Source: Candidatus Roizmanbacteria bacterium RIFCSPLOWO2_01_FULL_40_13 (GTDB lineage: Bacteria; Patescibacteriota; Microgenomatia; UBA1406; GWC2-37-13). From it: DNA of 64,000 nucleotides. Positions within the stretch are counted from its first letter, which is position 1; every line of letters begins with the position of its first letter. The stretch spans positions 1 to 64,000 of the forward strand of contig MGAN01000004.1 of the NCBI GenBank assembly GCA_001789745.1, given 5' to 3'. The position numbers were made by a program, and so were the translations under genes. Shown one piece after another: positions 39,463-47,290 of the stretch. Under the pieces are notes generated by a model. The model had not been told where the DNA came from. It worked only from the letters and a program-made list of their open reading frames with translations, and searched no databases.

Positions 39463-40707
39463 TTATTTTGAAAAAAAGGATGTCCAGTCGGAGACGGGCA
39501 GCATATTCTGCAGACTGAAATTCCAAGCGTAGAGGTAAATCGCAGGCAATAAAAGTACTAAAACCAAGAGAAATTTTTTCGAAGTAAAAAATTTCTCAAA
39601 AGCTATAGCTGCCAACGGCCACATTGGTAAGCTGTATCTGCCAATATCTCGATGCTGTACCATAACTGTCCCCAAAAAAAACACCAAAGAGAAATAGAAA
39701 AAACTTCTATATTTTATACTTTTAAGGTAAATTACCGCCGTAAGATATAAGAAAAAATAGAGAAGCACGTCTTCAAGCCAGCCGTTTCCTACCCAGCGGT
39801 TGGCCGAATTAAAGACGGCAAAAGGAGCAACCAGATGGATATTGTCCCCGGAGTGAAAATAAGCAAAAAAGTCGTTGTACTGAATATGGTAGATAAAAAA
39901 AACTAACAGTAATCCTAATGGAATTAATAAAACATATAAAAATCTCCAATTCCTCTTTTTGTCAGCCTGAGCAATTAGCGGAGGATCTCTTAACTCGTTT
40001 GAGTTTGATTTTAGCGTTCGCCACGTCAGACGCGGCTGTCGCAGGAGATTCTTCACTCCGTTCAGAATGACATACGGAACGTTTCCTTTTTCCAAAAAAA
40101 ACAAAATATAAGCAGCGAACAATAAAATTCCCGGGGTTTTGGTCATCGTTGCCAAACCGCCGAATACTCCGGCCAACAGCAAATTATTTTTCTCAAAAAA
40201 GGCAAGCGATAATAATAAAAGTAGCATAAATAGGCTTTCAGGCGCTCCTACCGACCTTACAACCAAAAATCTGGGGAACATCAACAAGACAAAAGTAAGA
40301 AGCAACGGCTTTTTAGTTAAGGCAAAATGCTTAACGAAATAATGAAAAAATACACCCAGTATCATTGTTGATATGAGGTTAACAAATATCGTCGCTTGGG
40401 AATAATTAAAAAGCGGGACAAATATCCTGACCAATAAAGGATACAGAGGCAGATGTGCGGCAAAATATTTTACATCAAAAGATATATCGAGAATGAAGCT
40501 CTCTATTTTCCACGGATTGTATAGCGTCTTAGCTACCACGGCATAAAGCGGTCCGTCATAATGGCGGTAAATATAGAGGAAATCAGAGTTGGGAATATTT
40601 AATCCAAACCAGGAAGTTGCCCTAAGTATGAAAGGCGACCAAAAAAGAAAAGTAGTTATCAAAACTATCCCGGCTAAGGTAAAATAGGTTAATATGTCTT
40701 TACGCAT
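39463..40707 (-). CDS. GT-C membrane glycosyltransferase (PIG-V-like), with in-frame repeat insertion
   Basis: A 414-residue polytopic protein. HYDGPLYAVVAKTLY (about 49-63) in the first outside loop, then MTKTPG near residue 192, a layout like PIG-V/mannosyltransferase-type GT-C enzymes. Codons for VILNGVKNLLRQ through PPLIAQADKK (39961-40071) are the translation of a GTCAT-type palindromic element inserted in frame between two membrane segments. Its start codon lies inside the 5' end of the divergent neighbour (14-base overlap). Sugar transfer from a polyprenyl-phosphate donor is inferred. Confidence 0.75.
   Translation of the reverse strand: MRKDILTYFTLAGIVLITTFLFWSPFILRATSWFGLNIPNSDFLYIYRHYDGPLYAVVAKTLYNPWKIESFILDISFDVKYFAAHLPLYPLLVRIFVPLFNYSQATIFVNLISTMILGVFFHYFVKHFALTKKPLLLTFVLLMFPRFLVVRSVGAPESLFMLLLLLSLAFFEKNNLLLAGVFGGLATMTKTPGILLFAAYILFFLEKGNVPYVILNGVKNLLRQPRLTWRTLKSNSNELRDPPLIAQADKKRNWRFLYVLLIPLGLLLVFFIYHIQYNDFFAYFHSGDNIHLVAPFAVFNSANRWVGNGWLEDVLLYFFLYLTAVIYLKSIKYRSFFYFSLVFFLGTVMVQHRDIGRYSLPMWPLAAIAFEKFFTSKKFLLVLVLLLPAIYLYAWNFSLQNMLPVSDWTSFFSK
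39961..40071. repeat. GTCATTC-type element inside a GT-C gene
   Basis: Ends GTCAGCCTGAGC and TTCAGAATGAC. 111 bases, a multiple of three, keeping the host frame open. Confidence 0.75.
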
Positions 40708-42196
40708 TAAACATATTCTACCAATTCTAGTTTTAATTGGAGCGATTTTTCTTCGTTTCTACCGCTTTGAGGAATTTATCACTTTTTTAGGCGACCAAGG
40801 AAGAGATGCAATCATCATCAAAAGAATAATAACCTTTGAGCATTTTCCGGCTATTGGACCGCCAAGTTCAATTGGACAAATTTACCTGGGTCCTTTTTAT
40901 TACTATCTTGTATCTCCCTTTCTCTTGCTTTTCAAATCCAATCCGCTTGGACTTGCTCTTGCAGTTGGCTTTTTTAGCCTTTTAGGAATAATTGCTTCAT
41001 ACTTCATTGTCAAACAGGAGTTTAAAATTACATTTGCCTTGATTTTTTTTGTTTTTGTGGCATTCTCCAAGACTTTAATCCAGCAATCACGCTTCTCTTG
41101 GAATCCGAACCTCCTTCCCTTTTTTGCCTTTTTAACTCTTTACTTTTTCTCTCAAATGTTGACCCGGGGCGCAATGATATGGGCGATACTTGTTGGCGCT
41201 TTTCTTTCATTTTCCATTCAACTCCATCACCTGGCTTTTTTACTTTTTATCCCGATCATTGCCGGGTATTTGTCATTCCGAATTTATTTCGGAATCTCTT
41301 TCAAACAGATCCTGAATCGAGTCCAGGATGATTTTGTAAAAATATTAGTCTCGCTATTTTCTTTTCTATTATTCTCTCTCCCTCTAGTCATCTTCGATCT
41401 TCGTCACAATTTTTTAAATAGTCGTAATTTAATCAAATTTTTATTTGAACAATCTCCTGCAGGAAGCGAAAATGTTGTTGCGAGAATTTTAGAAACCAAC
41501 ACTGTCTTTTATTCTCACCTATTACAAATCAATGTCAATAAATATTTATCTTTAATTTTTACTCTGCTTATTTTTATCTTTTTAATTAAAAAGGTAGAAA
41601 TTAAGCGGCATCTTTTCTTATTTATAAACCTCGTGTCTTTTGTCTCTTATCTTTTACTTTTCTCTTTATTTAATACGTCTCGAATTGCTCATTACTTCAA
41701 TCCTGTTTACCTAAGTTTTTATTTGATTGTTACTTTTGTTTTGCTCAATTTCAGCAAAAAAGGGGTTATAAGGATTGTCTTGGTTTTTTTAGCGATAACC
41801 CCTTATTTATATTTTAATTTAAAAGCACTCGACTATCTTCTTGCCGCAAGAGGCAATAACCAGATCCAAATTGCCGAAATTATAGCCGACAGCATACTCA
41901 ACCAATCTCCAAAGACCCCATACCAAACAGTAGCTCTTCCCTATGTAGAAACGGATGGTCATGTTAGATACTTTCTGGAAATTAAAGGTTCTAGGCCGCT
42001 GCCTGCAGACACTTTGGCCAACCCCAGGGAATTATATATCCTTTGTTTTGAGAAAGATCCCGACAGACCTATTGGAGGATGTCGGGTGCTGGGCAATCCT
42101 CAATGGCAAATCGCAGCCTTTTACAACGCTAAAATTGCTAAAATATGGGAGGTAGAAGGAGTAATAATTTATAAATTAATCCACATTGACAACTGA
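40694..42196 (+). CDS. GT-C membrane glycosyltransferase (GT39/ArnT-like), with in-frame repeat insertion
   Basis: A 500-residue polytopic protein. FLGDQGRDAIIIKR (about 31-44) is the acidic first-loop motif, GQIYLGPFYYYL follows, and hydrophobic segments run to about residue 390 before a soluble tail with CFEKDPDRPIGGC. Bases 41272-41333 are a palindromic element read as FRIYFGISFKQILNRVQDD. The ATG lies within the start region of the divergent gene, so its promoter must be inside that gene. Last codons overlap the next intergenic repeat only slightly. Confidence 0.75.
   Translation: MSLRIKHILPILVLIGAIFLRFYRFEEFITFLGDQGRDAIIIKRIITFEHFPAIGPPSSIGQIYLGPFYYYLVSPFLLLFKSNPLGLALAVGFFSLLGIIASYFIVKQEFKITFALIFFVFVAFSKTLIQQSRFSWNPNLLPFFAFLTLYFFSQMLTRGAMIWAILVGAFLSFSIQLHHLAFLLFIPIIAGYLSFRIYFGISFKQILNRVQDDFVKILVSLFSFLLFSLPLVIFDLRHNFLNSRNLIKFLFEQSPAGSENVVARILETNTVFYSHLLQINVNKYLSLIFTLLIFIFLIKKVEIKRHLFLFINLVSFVSYLLLFSLFNTSRIAHYFNPVYLSFYLIVTFVLLNFSKKGVIRIVLVFLAITPYLYFNLKALDYLLAARGNNQIQIAEIIADSILNQSPKTPYQTVALPYVETDGHVRYFLEIKGSRPLPADTLANPRELYILCFEKDPDRPIGGCRVLGNPQWQIAAFYNAKIAKIWEVEGVIIYKLIHIDN
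41272..41333. repeat. GTCATTC-type element inside a GT-C gene
   Basis: GTCATTCCGAA at the left and CAGGATGAT at the right, with inner CCGAA/TTCGG and CCTGAATC/GTCCAGG pairing. Read through in frame by the host gene. Confidence 0.75.
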
Positions 42197-42200
42197 TGTG

Positions 42201-42263
42201 GATTATCCCGAACTTGTTTCGGGATCCCCATAAAATCAGATCCTGAAATAAATTCAGGATGAC
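42201..42263. repeat. GTCATCC-type palindromic element
   Basis: GATTATCCCGAAC to TTCAGGATGAC, with CCCGAAC/GTTTCGGG and TCCTGAA/TTCAGGA arms (two nested hairpins). Ends 9 bases before the next ATG. Confidence 0.8.
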
Positions 42264-42272
42264 AATATTATT

Positions 42273-43016
42273 ATGTCAATATCACTTATTGTTCCTTGTT
42301 ACAACGAGGAGGCTAATATCCAAAAAGGCGTGCTGGATAAAATCGGTAATTTTACCAAGCACAACTCTGATTTTACCGAGGTGCTTATAGTCGACGATGG
42401 ATCAACGGATCTTTCCAAAAAAATAATTAAAGCAGAATACCTCTATCAGTTTCCCAAGTTCAAATTGATTGAAAACCGACATCAAGGCAAGGCTTTTGCT
42501 ATTATAACCGGTGTACAAAAAGCCCATGGAAATATAATAATGTTTTCCGATATTGACTTGGCAACGCCAATTGAAGAAGCAAATAAATTAATAAAGGAGG
42601 TTGACAACGGCTATGATATCGTCATCGGCTCCCGCAACAACAAAAGGGAAGGCGCGCCTATCTTACGTAAATTAATGTCCATCGGATTTATTGTCATCAG
42701 AGATATGATTATCGGTTTAAAAGGACTAAAGGACACTCAAAATGGGTTTAAATTATTCAAACGTCAGGTAGCTTTAAAAATCATCGATAGATTACAAGTC
42801 TTCCATAATAAAAGAACTGCTGAAGGTTCTTCTGTTACGGCCGGATTCGATCTGGAATTTTTATTCATCGCGATCAAACTCGGATATAAGATCAAGCAAG
42901 TACCTGTAAGTTGGCTTCATGTCGAGACAAAAAATGTCAATTTTTTTAGCGATTCGCTGGATACGCTCGAAGATATAATAAAAATAAAATATTACGATTT
43001 ACTCCATAAATATTGA
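42273..43016 (+). CDS. GT2, dolichyl-phosphate-glucose/mannose synthase type
   Basis: A 247-residue enzyme. SLIVPCYNEEANI (4-16), IVDDGSTD (39-46), RHQGKAFAI (69-77) and FSDIDLATP (92-100) with the DxD, plus IGSRNNKREGA and DTQNGFKLFKR near 140-165, are diagnostic for polyprenyl-phosphate sugar synthases (ALG5/DPM1-like). It would make the lipid-linked sugar used by the neighbouring GT-C transferases. No C-terminal membrane helices, as in the soluble subgroup. Confidence 0.9.
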   Translation: MSISLIVPCYNEEANIQKGVLDKIGNFTKHNSDFTEVLIVDDGSTDLSKKIIKAEYLYQFPKFKLIENRHQGKAFAIITGVQKAHGNIIMFSDIDLATPIEEANKLIKEVDNGYDIVIGSRNNKREGAPILRKLMSIGFIVIRDMIIGLKGLKDTQNGFKLFKRQVALKIIDRLQVFHNKRTAEGSSVTAGFDLEFLFIAIKLGYKIKQVPVSWLHVETKNVNFFSDSLDTLEDIIKIKYYDLLHKY

Positions 43017-43027
43017 TATCACCTGTT

Positions 43028-43090
43028 GTCATCCACGACTTGTTCGGGGATCCAGCTACCGTTCTGGATTCCCGCTTTCGCGGGAATGAT
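43028..43090. repeat. GTCATCC-type palindromic element
   Basis: GTCATCCACGAC to GCGGGAATGAT with CCCGC/GCGGG inner arms. It lies upstream of the next gene; the frame is open through it, which makes the upstream start ambiguous. Confidence 0.75.
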
Positions 43091-43100
43091 ATTAAATCAA

Positions 43101-44450
43101 ATGAAAAAATTAAGTATAGAAATATTTATTTTATTAGTTGTTTCTTCTTTCGTAGTCTTTTTTCAATTCAACCAAGTTCCCAAAAAATTATCTTGGGATG
43201 AAGTGGAATTTACCCGCTTGGCATTATCTTTGGAGGGGGAACGTTATACGTCTTTTAGCCAATTAGCTACAGGTCACTCGACACTGTATTTTTATATCAT
43301 CTTGGGATCTATTAAACTTTTTGGTCTGAGTAATTTTGCTTTAAGATTCCCCTCGGCTTTCTTTGGAATTTTAAATATATTGCTTTTTTACTTCATCTGC
43401 AGAATTGTATTTTTCCGACTGCATTATTTTAAAAAACACTTTTTAAATTACCGGTTTCTCCCTTTTCTCTTGTCATTTATTCTGCTTACTTCCCGCTGGT
43501 ATTTTAATTTCGCCCGCTTTTCTTTCGAAGCAACTTTTCTTTTGTTTTTGGAGCTGGCGGCGATTTATTTTTTTCTTAAATATTTTCAGAAGTCATTCTG
43601 GCAACCAGATACTATACGGTACCCGGGCGTCCAGAATCGTACTTCCAAACAACGATTCCGGGCAAGCCGGAATAACCCAATAGCGTATCTTTTACTTACT
43701 GCTTTTTTTTCCGGTCTGGCTTTTCATTCTTACTACCCCGGCCGGATTTTTTTTCTTTTGCCTTTTCTTTTTATAATCTTTTACTCGGGAAAACGACTAA
43801 TTAAACGTAATGCTCTAATTTTTGCATCGGTATTTTTGATTGCCGCTTCACCTCTGGTTATCTATCTTTTATCTCACCCCGATTTAAGAATTAAAGAACA
43901 GTTATTTCTTACCGATAAAAAACTTGATCTCCAGACTAAACTGTCTTATTTTGCTGAGAATATAACCAAGCTTACCGGCATGTTTACTTTTTCCGGTGAT
44001 TTAAACGGCAGACATAATTATCCCGGAAAAGCTCATTTCAATCCTGCCATCGGAGCATTATTTCTTTTTGGAGCGGCAGTATCGATTTTCAAGGTGAAAA
44101 ATTTTTTTAACCAGTTTTTTCTTACTTATTTTTTATTATCTCTGCTTCCGGCCTTATTTACTTATCCTGCCGGAAATCCTAATTCTTTAAGAACTTTTAC
44201 AGTTTTGGCTCCTTCCGTTTATTTTATCGGAAACGGCTTGATATACTTGTTTCAATCCGAACAAAAATCTAATAAATTTTTACTGCTTACAATTATTTCC
44301 CTTATTTTTTTGATTATACTTTCTTCATTGTACGACTTAAGGACATATTTTCGCTATCAAAAAATAGTATTTAATAAGTCTTTTGAATTAAACGGATCAA
44401 TCCGGAGAATTTTAAATCTGCGACTATGGGAAAAAATCCAAACTCTGTAA
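43101..44450 (+). CDS. GT-C membrane glycosyltransferase (GT39-like), with in-frame repeat insertion
   Basis: A 449-residue polytopic protein from the ATG at 43101. LSWDEVEFTRLAL (about 24-36) and HSTLYFYI (about 50-57) are GT39-type first-loop features. The segment FWQPDTIRYPG through ASRNNP (43592-43676) is a palindromic element in frame, between two membrane segments. An in-frame ATG at 43026 lies at the repeat edge and would add 25 residues of repeat translation, so it is rejected. Overlaps the next gene by 25 bases. Confidence 0.75.
   Translation: MKKLSIEIFILLVVSSFVVFFQFNQVPKKLSWDEVEFTRLALSLEGERYTSFSQLATGHSTLYFYIILGSIKLFGLSNFALRFPSAFFGILNILLFYFICRIVFFRLHYFKKHFLNYRFLPFLLSFILLTSRWYFNFARFSFEATFLLFLELAAIYFFLKYFQKSFWQPDTIRYPGVQNRTSKQRFRASRNNPIAYLLLTAFFSGLAFHSYYPGRIFFLLPFLFIIFYSGKRLIKRNALIFASVFLIAASPLVIYLLSHPDLRIKEQLFLTDKKLDLQTKLSYFAENITKLTGMFTFSGDLNGRHNYPGKAHFNPAIGALFLFGAAVSIFKVKNFFNQFFLTYFLLSLLPALFTYPAGNPNSLRTFTVLAPSVYFIGNGLIYLFQSEQKSNKFLLLTIISLIFLIILSSLYDLRTYFRYQKIVFNKSFELNGSIRRILNLRLWEKIQTL
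43592..43676. repeat. GTCATTC-type element inside a GT-C gene
   Basis: GTCATTCTGG to GCCGGAATAAC, with an internal GGTACCCGGGCG segment like the copies at 49650 and 63640. In frame within its host. Confidence 0.75.
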
Positions 44451-45604
44451 TTTTCTCGCTAGTTTTAGTTCTTGTTTCTCTGATCATTTTTAGCCTCAAT
44501 ATCTTCTGGTATAAATATAGGAATTTGAATTCTTATAACCCGAATTATTACAAGAATAAATACCTAAATTCCCAATGGGTAATTTCGGGGTCGGATAACC
44601 CGATTTCTGACGAAGAACTATACTCTTATGCCGCCTATGAATATATTAAGGGAGTAAATCCGATTTTAATTAATCCGGAAGTTCCTCCTTTAGGAAAATA
44701 CTTAATAGGATTGTCTATAGCAGTTTTTAATAATCAACATGCCGGAAATTTTATTGCCGGTTTAATATCTTTAGTCTCAATTTTTGTTCTTGTATATCTA
44801 TCCACCGATTCAATCATTTCCGGTTCATTGGCTACGTTTCTTACTACCGTATCGACTGTTTTTCATGAACAACTGATACATGTACCCCAACTGGATATTT
44901 TTCAATTGCTGTTTTTTGTGTCATTTTCGGTTTTTTTTGTCGCCTATCAAAAAAACGCCAATTTTTTTTATCTAATATTTTCAGGAATTTTTTTTGGTTT
45001 TTTCATTTCGGTAAAATTTTTCCTTTTTTATTTTTTGTTATTAGATTTAACACTGGTTTTGTTTTATCTTTTTCGAAAAAGTAAAATTAATTATTTTATT
45101 AAAGATCTGTTTTTCATCAATTTCTTCGGTCTCGTAGTATATTTGTTAACTTATTTCCGTTATTTTGTACTGGGAGGTAACTTTAGAGGATTTTTGGGTG
45201 TGCAGAAATGGATCTGGACTTTTTATTCTCAATCACAGATTGATATGTCCAGACTTTGGGGGAATTATTTAAATCTAATCTTTTTCAACAAATGGAAGTT
45301 TTGGTCTGGAGATTATCCAGTTTATCCATATAAGTACTGGACAATAGTTTGGCCTATATTTTTCGTCTTAGGGTCTTTATCTTTATATCCATTATTGAAA
45401 AAAAAAGACGGAAAGCATAATATCAAAGATTTAGTCCGGTTCTTGCTTGCATTTTTATTGGTCTACAATGGTTTTCTTTTTTTCACTCCCATTTATCCAA
45501 GGTATTTACTACTGCTTTTTATTCCCTTAAATATTTTGCTGGCAATTTATTTTGGAAGATTAATACAAAATATATTAGTAAACATTAAATTTAAAATTCG
45601 TTGA
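44426..45604 (+). CDS. GT-C membrane glycosyltransferase (GT39/PMT-like)
   Basis: A 392-residue polytopic protein. ISDEELYSYAAYEYIKG (about 58-74) gives the acidic motif and PEVPPLGKYLIGLS (about 83-96) matches the PPLGK turn typical of PMT-family enzymes. Very AT-rich, with long poly-Phe hydrophobic stretches. Overlaps its neighbours at both ends (25 and 4 bases), so all three are translated as a unit. Confidence 0.75.
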   Translation: MGKNPNSVIFSLVLVLVSLIIFSLNIFWYKYRNLNSYNPNYYKNKYLNSQWVISGSDNPISDEELYSYAAYEYIKGVNPILINPEVPPLGKYLIGLSIAVFNNQHAGNFIAGLISLVSIFVLVYLSTDSIISGSLATFLTTVSTVFHEQLIHVPQLDIFQLLFFVSFSVFFVAYQKNANFFYLIFSGIFFGFFISVKFFLFYFLLLDLTLVLFYLFRKSKINYFIKDLFFINFFGLVVYLLTYFRYFVLGGNFRGFLGVQKWIWTFYSQSQIDMSRLWGNYLNLIFFNKWKFWSGDYPVYPYKYWTIVWPIFFVLGSLSLYPLLKKKDGKHNIKDLVRFLLAFLLVYNGFLFFTPIYPRYLLLLFIPLNILLAIYFGRLIQNILVNIKFKIR

Positions 45605-47268
45605 AAAATTCAAGTTTCAAATTTCAAATTAAATCTCATTTACCATTAATTATCTTTCTTCTTTTTTATTTTTTTATTATCGGTTATAAACTAATCGTTT
45701 TTTCTGCTCCATTCTTCGACTGGGACGAGTCTATCAACGTCCAGGTCTCCAAAGAAGTTATCGAGAATAAATCTCTTGTGCCTCTGTGGCAGGGAGAACC
45801 GTGGTTGGATAAACCTCCGCTTCCCTTTTGGATCTTTGGATTGGTTATGAAACTTACTTCCTTTATTCGGCCGGAAATCTCACTGAGAATTTTCTCCTTA
45901 ATATTATCAATAATCGCCCTTATTTTTGTTTATTCCAATTACCTTAAAGCCTTCACTGTAACCGAAGCGGTTGAGAAGCAAAGTGGTATACCCGTTTCGG
46001 TTTATAATCTATTGGCAAGTCTAACTGTAATCATCACCGCCTTTACCCCTATCTTTCTCCAACGATCACAAATTGTGAACTTAGATGTGTTTCTCCTCAT
46101 CGGATGGCTCGGATATCTCCTATTCGTTCAAAATTTTTGGCTAAGTTTTGTATTTTTAACAATCTCTGTCTTGACAAAATCTTTAATCGGATTCTACCCT
46201 GCGTTCATTCTTCTCGCCTACAACTTAATTATTTTGTGGGGAGCGATACGTTTTAAATTTCGTAAACCGAAACGGTTGGAGAAGCCGACATTAAGTCGGC
46301 TGGGAGAACCGCTTCGGTTAATAAGAATGGCAATGATACAAATCGCTTTTTTGTCAATCTGGTATATAATCATGCTTTTCTCCTTCCGTAAAAACTTCTG
46401 GCAGCAGCACATAATCGAAACCCACTTCATGCGAGTCACTACCTCTATCGAATCCCATTTCGGCCAGCGTACTTATTACATTGATTTAATGCGCGAACAA
46501 CTCGGTGTCTTCTTTTGGCCTTCTTTGGTAGGTTTAGCAATTGTCATTCTGAGCGCAGCGAAGAATCTCTCAATTTATTTGAGAAAAAATCGCATTCGCG
46601 ATAGATCCCTTACCATGGATCAGGTTGCTAAATTATTATATTCATCGTTCTTACTTCCCTGGTTTATTTTTCTCAACTTAACCAAAACTAAAATCTTCTG
46701 GTATCTCTACCCCGCCATTCCCCAATTCGCATTTCTTGCAGTCTATCCTTTTTACCATTTATCATTCCCGCGCCAGACTGCGCTGACAGGAAAGCGGGAA
46801 TCCAGTCTATTTAGTCATCCCGAACATGTTTCAAGATCTGGATTCCGGAACAAGTCCGGAATGACAATTATTTTAATCATGCTAATTATTAGTTACCTCT
46901 TCTATACCAACTTCCTAAAAACCAACTTCTTCACTACCTTTTACTCCAAACCCGAAGACTACTACGATCTTGCCCTTTTCGCAAAAGAAAAATGTGATTC
47001 TCTGTCGGTGTTGGTTGGAAGGGATACCCGCGAAGCAACAAAAACTCTTGAGAGTATGAAGTTAACCATCACTTCCACAAGACAATGGGGTGACCACCCT
47101 TCAATTGTCTATTATTTTGGAAAGAAGGTTAATTTTATTTATCAAACTCCCGTAGAAAATTTAAAGAAAAATGAATGTCTTGCTGTAAAAAGTGATGACT
47201 CACAATTAATAAATAACAATTCAAATGAAATTAAAAAATTTAATTCTTTTTCCCTGTACAAACGGTAG
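45601..47268 (+). CDS. GT-C membrane glycosyltransferase (ArnT-like) carrying several repeat insertions
   Basis: A 555-residue protein starting with TTG within the upstream stop (TTGA overlap). FDWDESINVQVSKEV (about 39-53) and WLDKPPLPFWIFG (about 68-80) are textbook ArnT/GT83 motifs. Four palindromic elements of two families (45960-46002, 46265-46319, 46543-46618, 46761-46865) are translated in frame, for example as VILSAAKNLS and as GKRESSLFSHPEHVS. All lie in loops between membrane segments. It probably transfers a sugar from polyprenyl phosphate; function may survive because insertions avoid helices. Confidence 0.78.
   Translation: MKNSSFKFQIKSHLPLIIFLLFYFFIIGYKLIVFSAPFFDWDESINVQVSKEVIENKSLVPLWQGEPWLDKPPLPFWIFGLVMKLTSFIRPEISLRIFSLILSIIALIFVYSNYLKAFTVTEAVEKQSGIPVSVYNLLASLTVIITAFTPIFLQRSQIVNLDVFLLIGWLGYLLFVQNFWLSFVFLTISVLTKSLIGFYPAFILLAYNLIILWGAIRFKFRKPKRLEKPTLSRLGEPLRLIRMAMIQIAFLSIWYIIMLFSFRKNFWQQHIIETHFMRVTTSIESHFGQRTYYIDLMREQLGVFFWPSLVGLAIVILSAAKNLSIYLRKNRIRDRSLTMDQVAKLLYSSFLLPWFIFLNLTKTKIFWYLYPAIPQFAFLAVYPFYHLSFPRQTALTGKRESSLFSHPEHVSRSGFRNKSGMTIILIMLIISYLFYTNFLKTNFFTTFYSKPEDYYDLALFAKEKCDSLSVLVGRDTREATKTLESMKLTITSTRQWGDHPSIVYYFGKKVNFIYQTPVENLKKNECLAVKSDDSQLINNNSNEIKKFNSFSLYKR
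45960..46002. repeat. AACCGAA-type palindromic element, copy A
   Basis: Arms AACCGAAGCGG and CCGTTTCGGTT around a TTGAGAAGC core. Inside the ArnT-like gene, in frame. Confidence 0.65.
46265..46319. repeat. AACCGAA-type palindromic element, copy B
   Basis: Arms AACCGAAACGGTT and AACCGCTTCGGTT, with an inner CCGAC/GTCGG hairpin. Same gene as copy A. Confidence 0.7.
46543..46618. repeat. GTCATTC-type element inside the ArnT-like gene
   Basis: GTCATTCTGAGCGCAGCG at the left, with CGCATTCGCG and GATCCCTTACC near the right end. Degenerate right terminus. Confidence 0.65.
46761..46865. repeat. tandem GTCATTC-type elements inside the ArnT-like gene
   Basis: A first unit (ATCATTCCCGCG to AAGCGGGAATCC) joins a second (GTCATCCCGAAC to TCCGGAATGAC). 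Confidence 0.65.
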
Positions 47269-47274
47269 TATAAT

Positions 47275-47280
47275 TATAAT
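47275..47280 (+). promoter_or_regulatory. -10 element upstream of GT-C gene
   Basis: TATAAT ends 10 bases before the ATG at 47291, with another TATAAT at 47269-47274. The mRNA would have almost no leader. Confidence 0.4.
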
Positions 47281-47290
47281 AAGCTGATTT

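Noticed and set aside
43026-43100. Upstream start of the GT-C gene at 43101
   Set aside because: The extra 25 residues are translation of the palindromic element, and the hydrophobic N-terminus begins after 43101.
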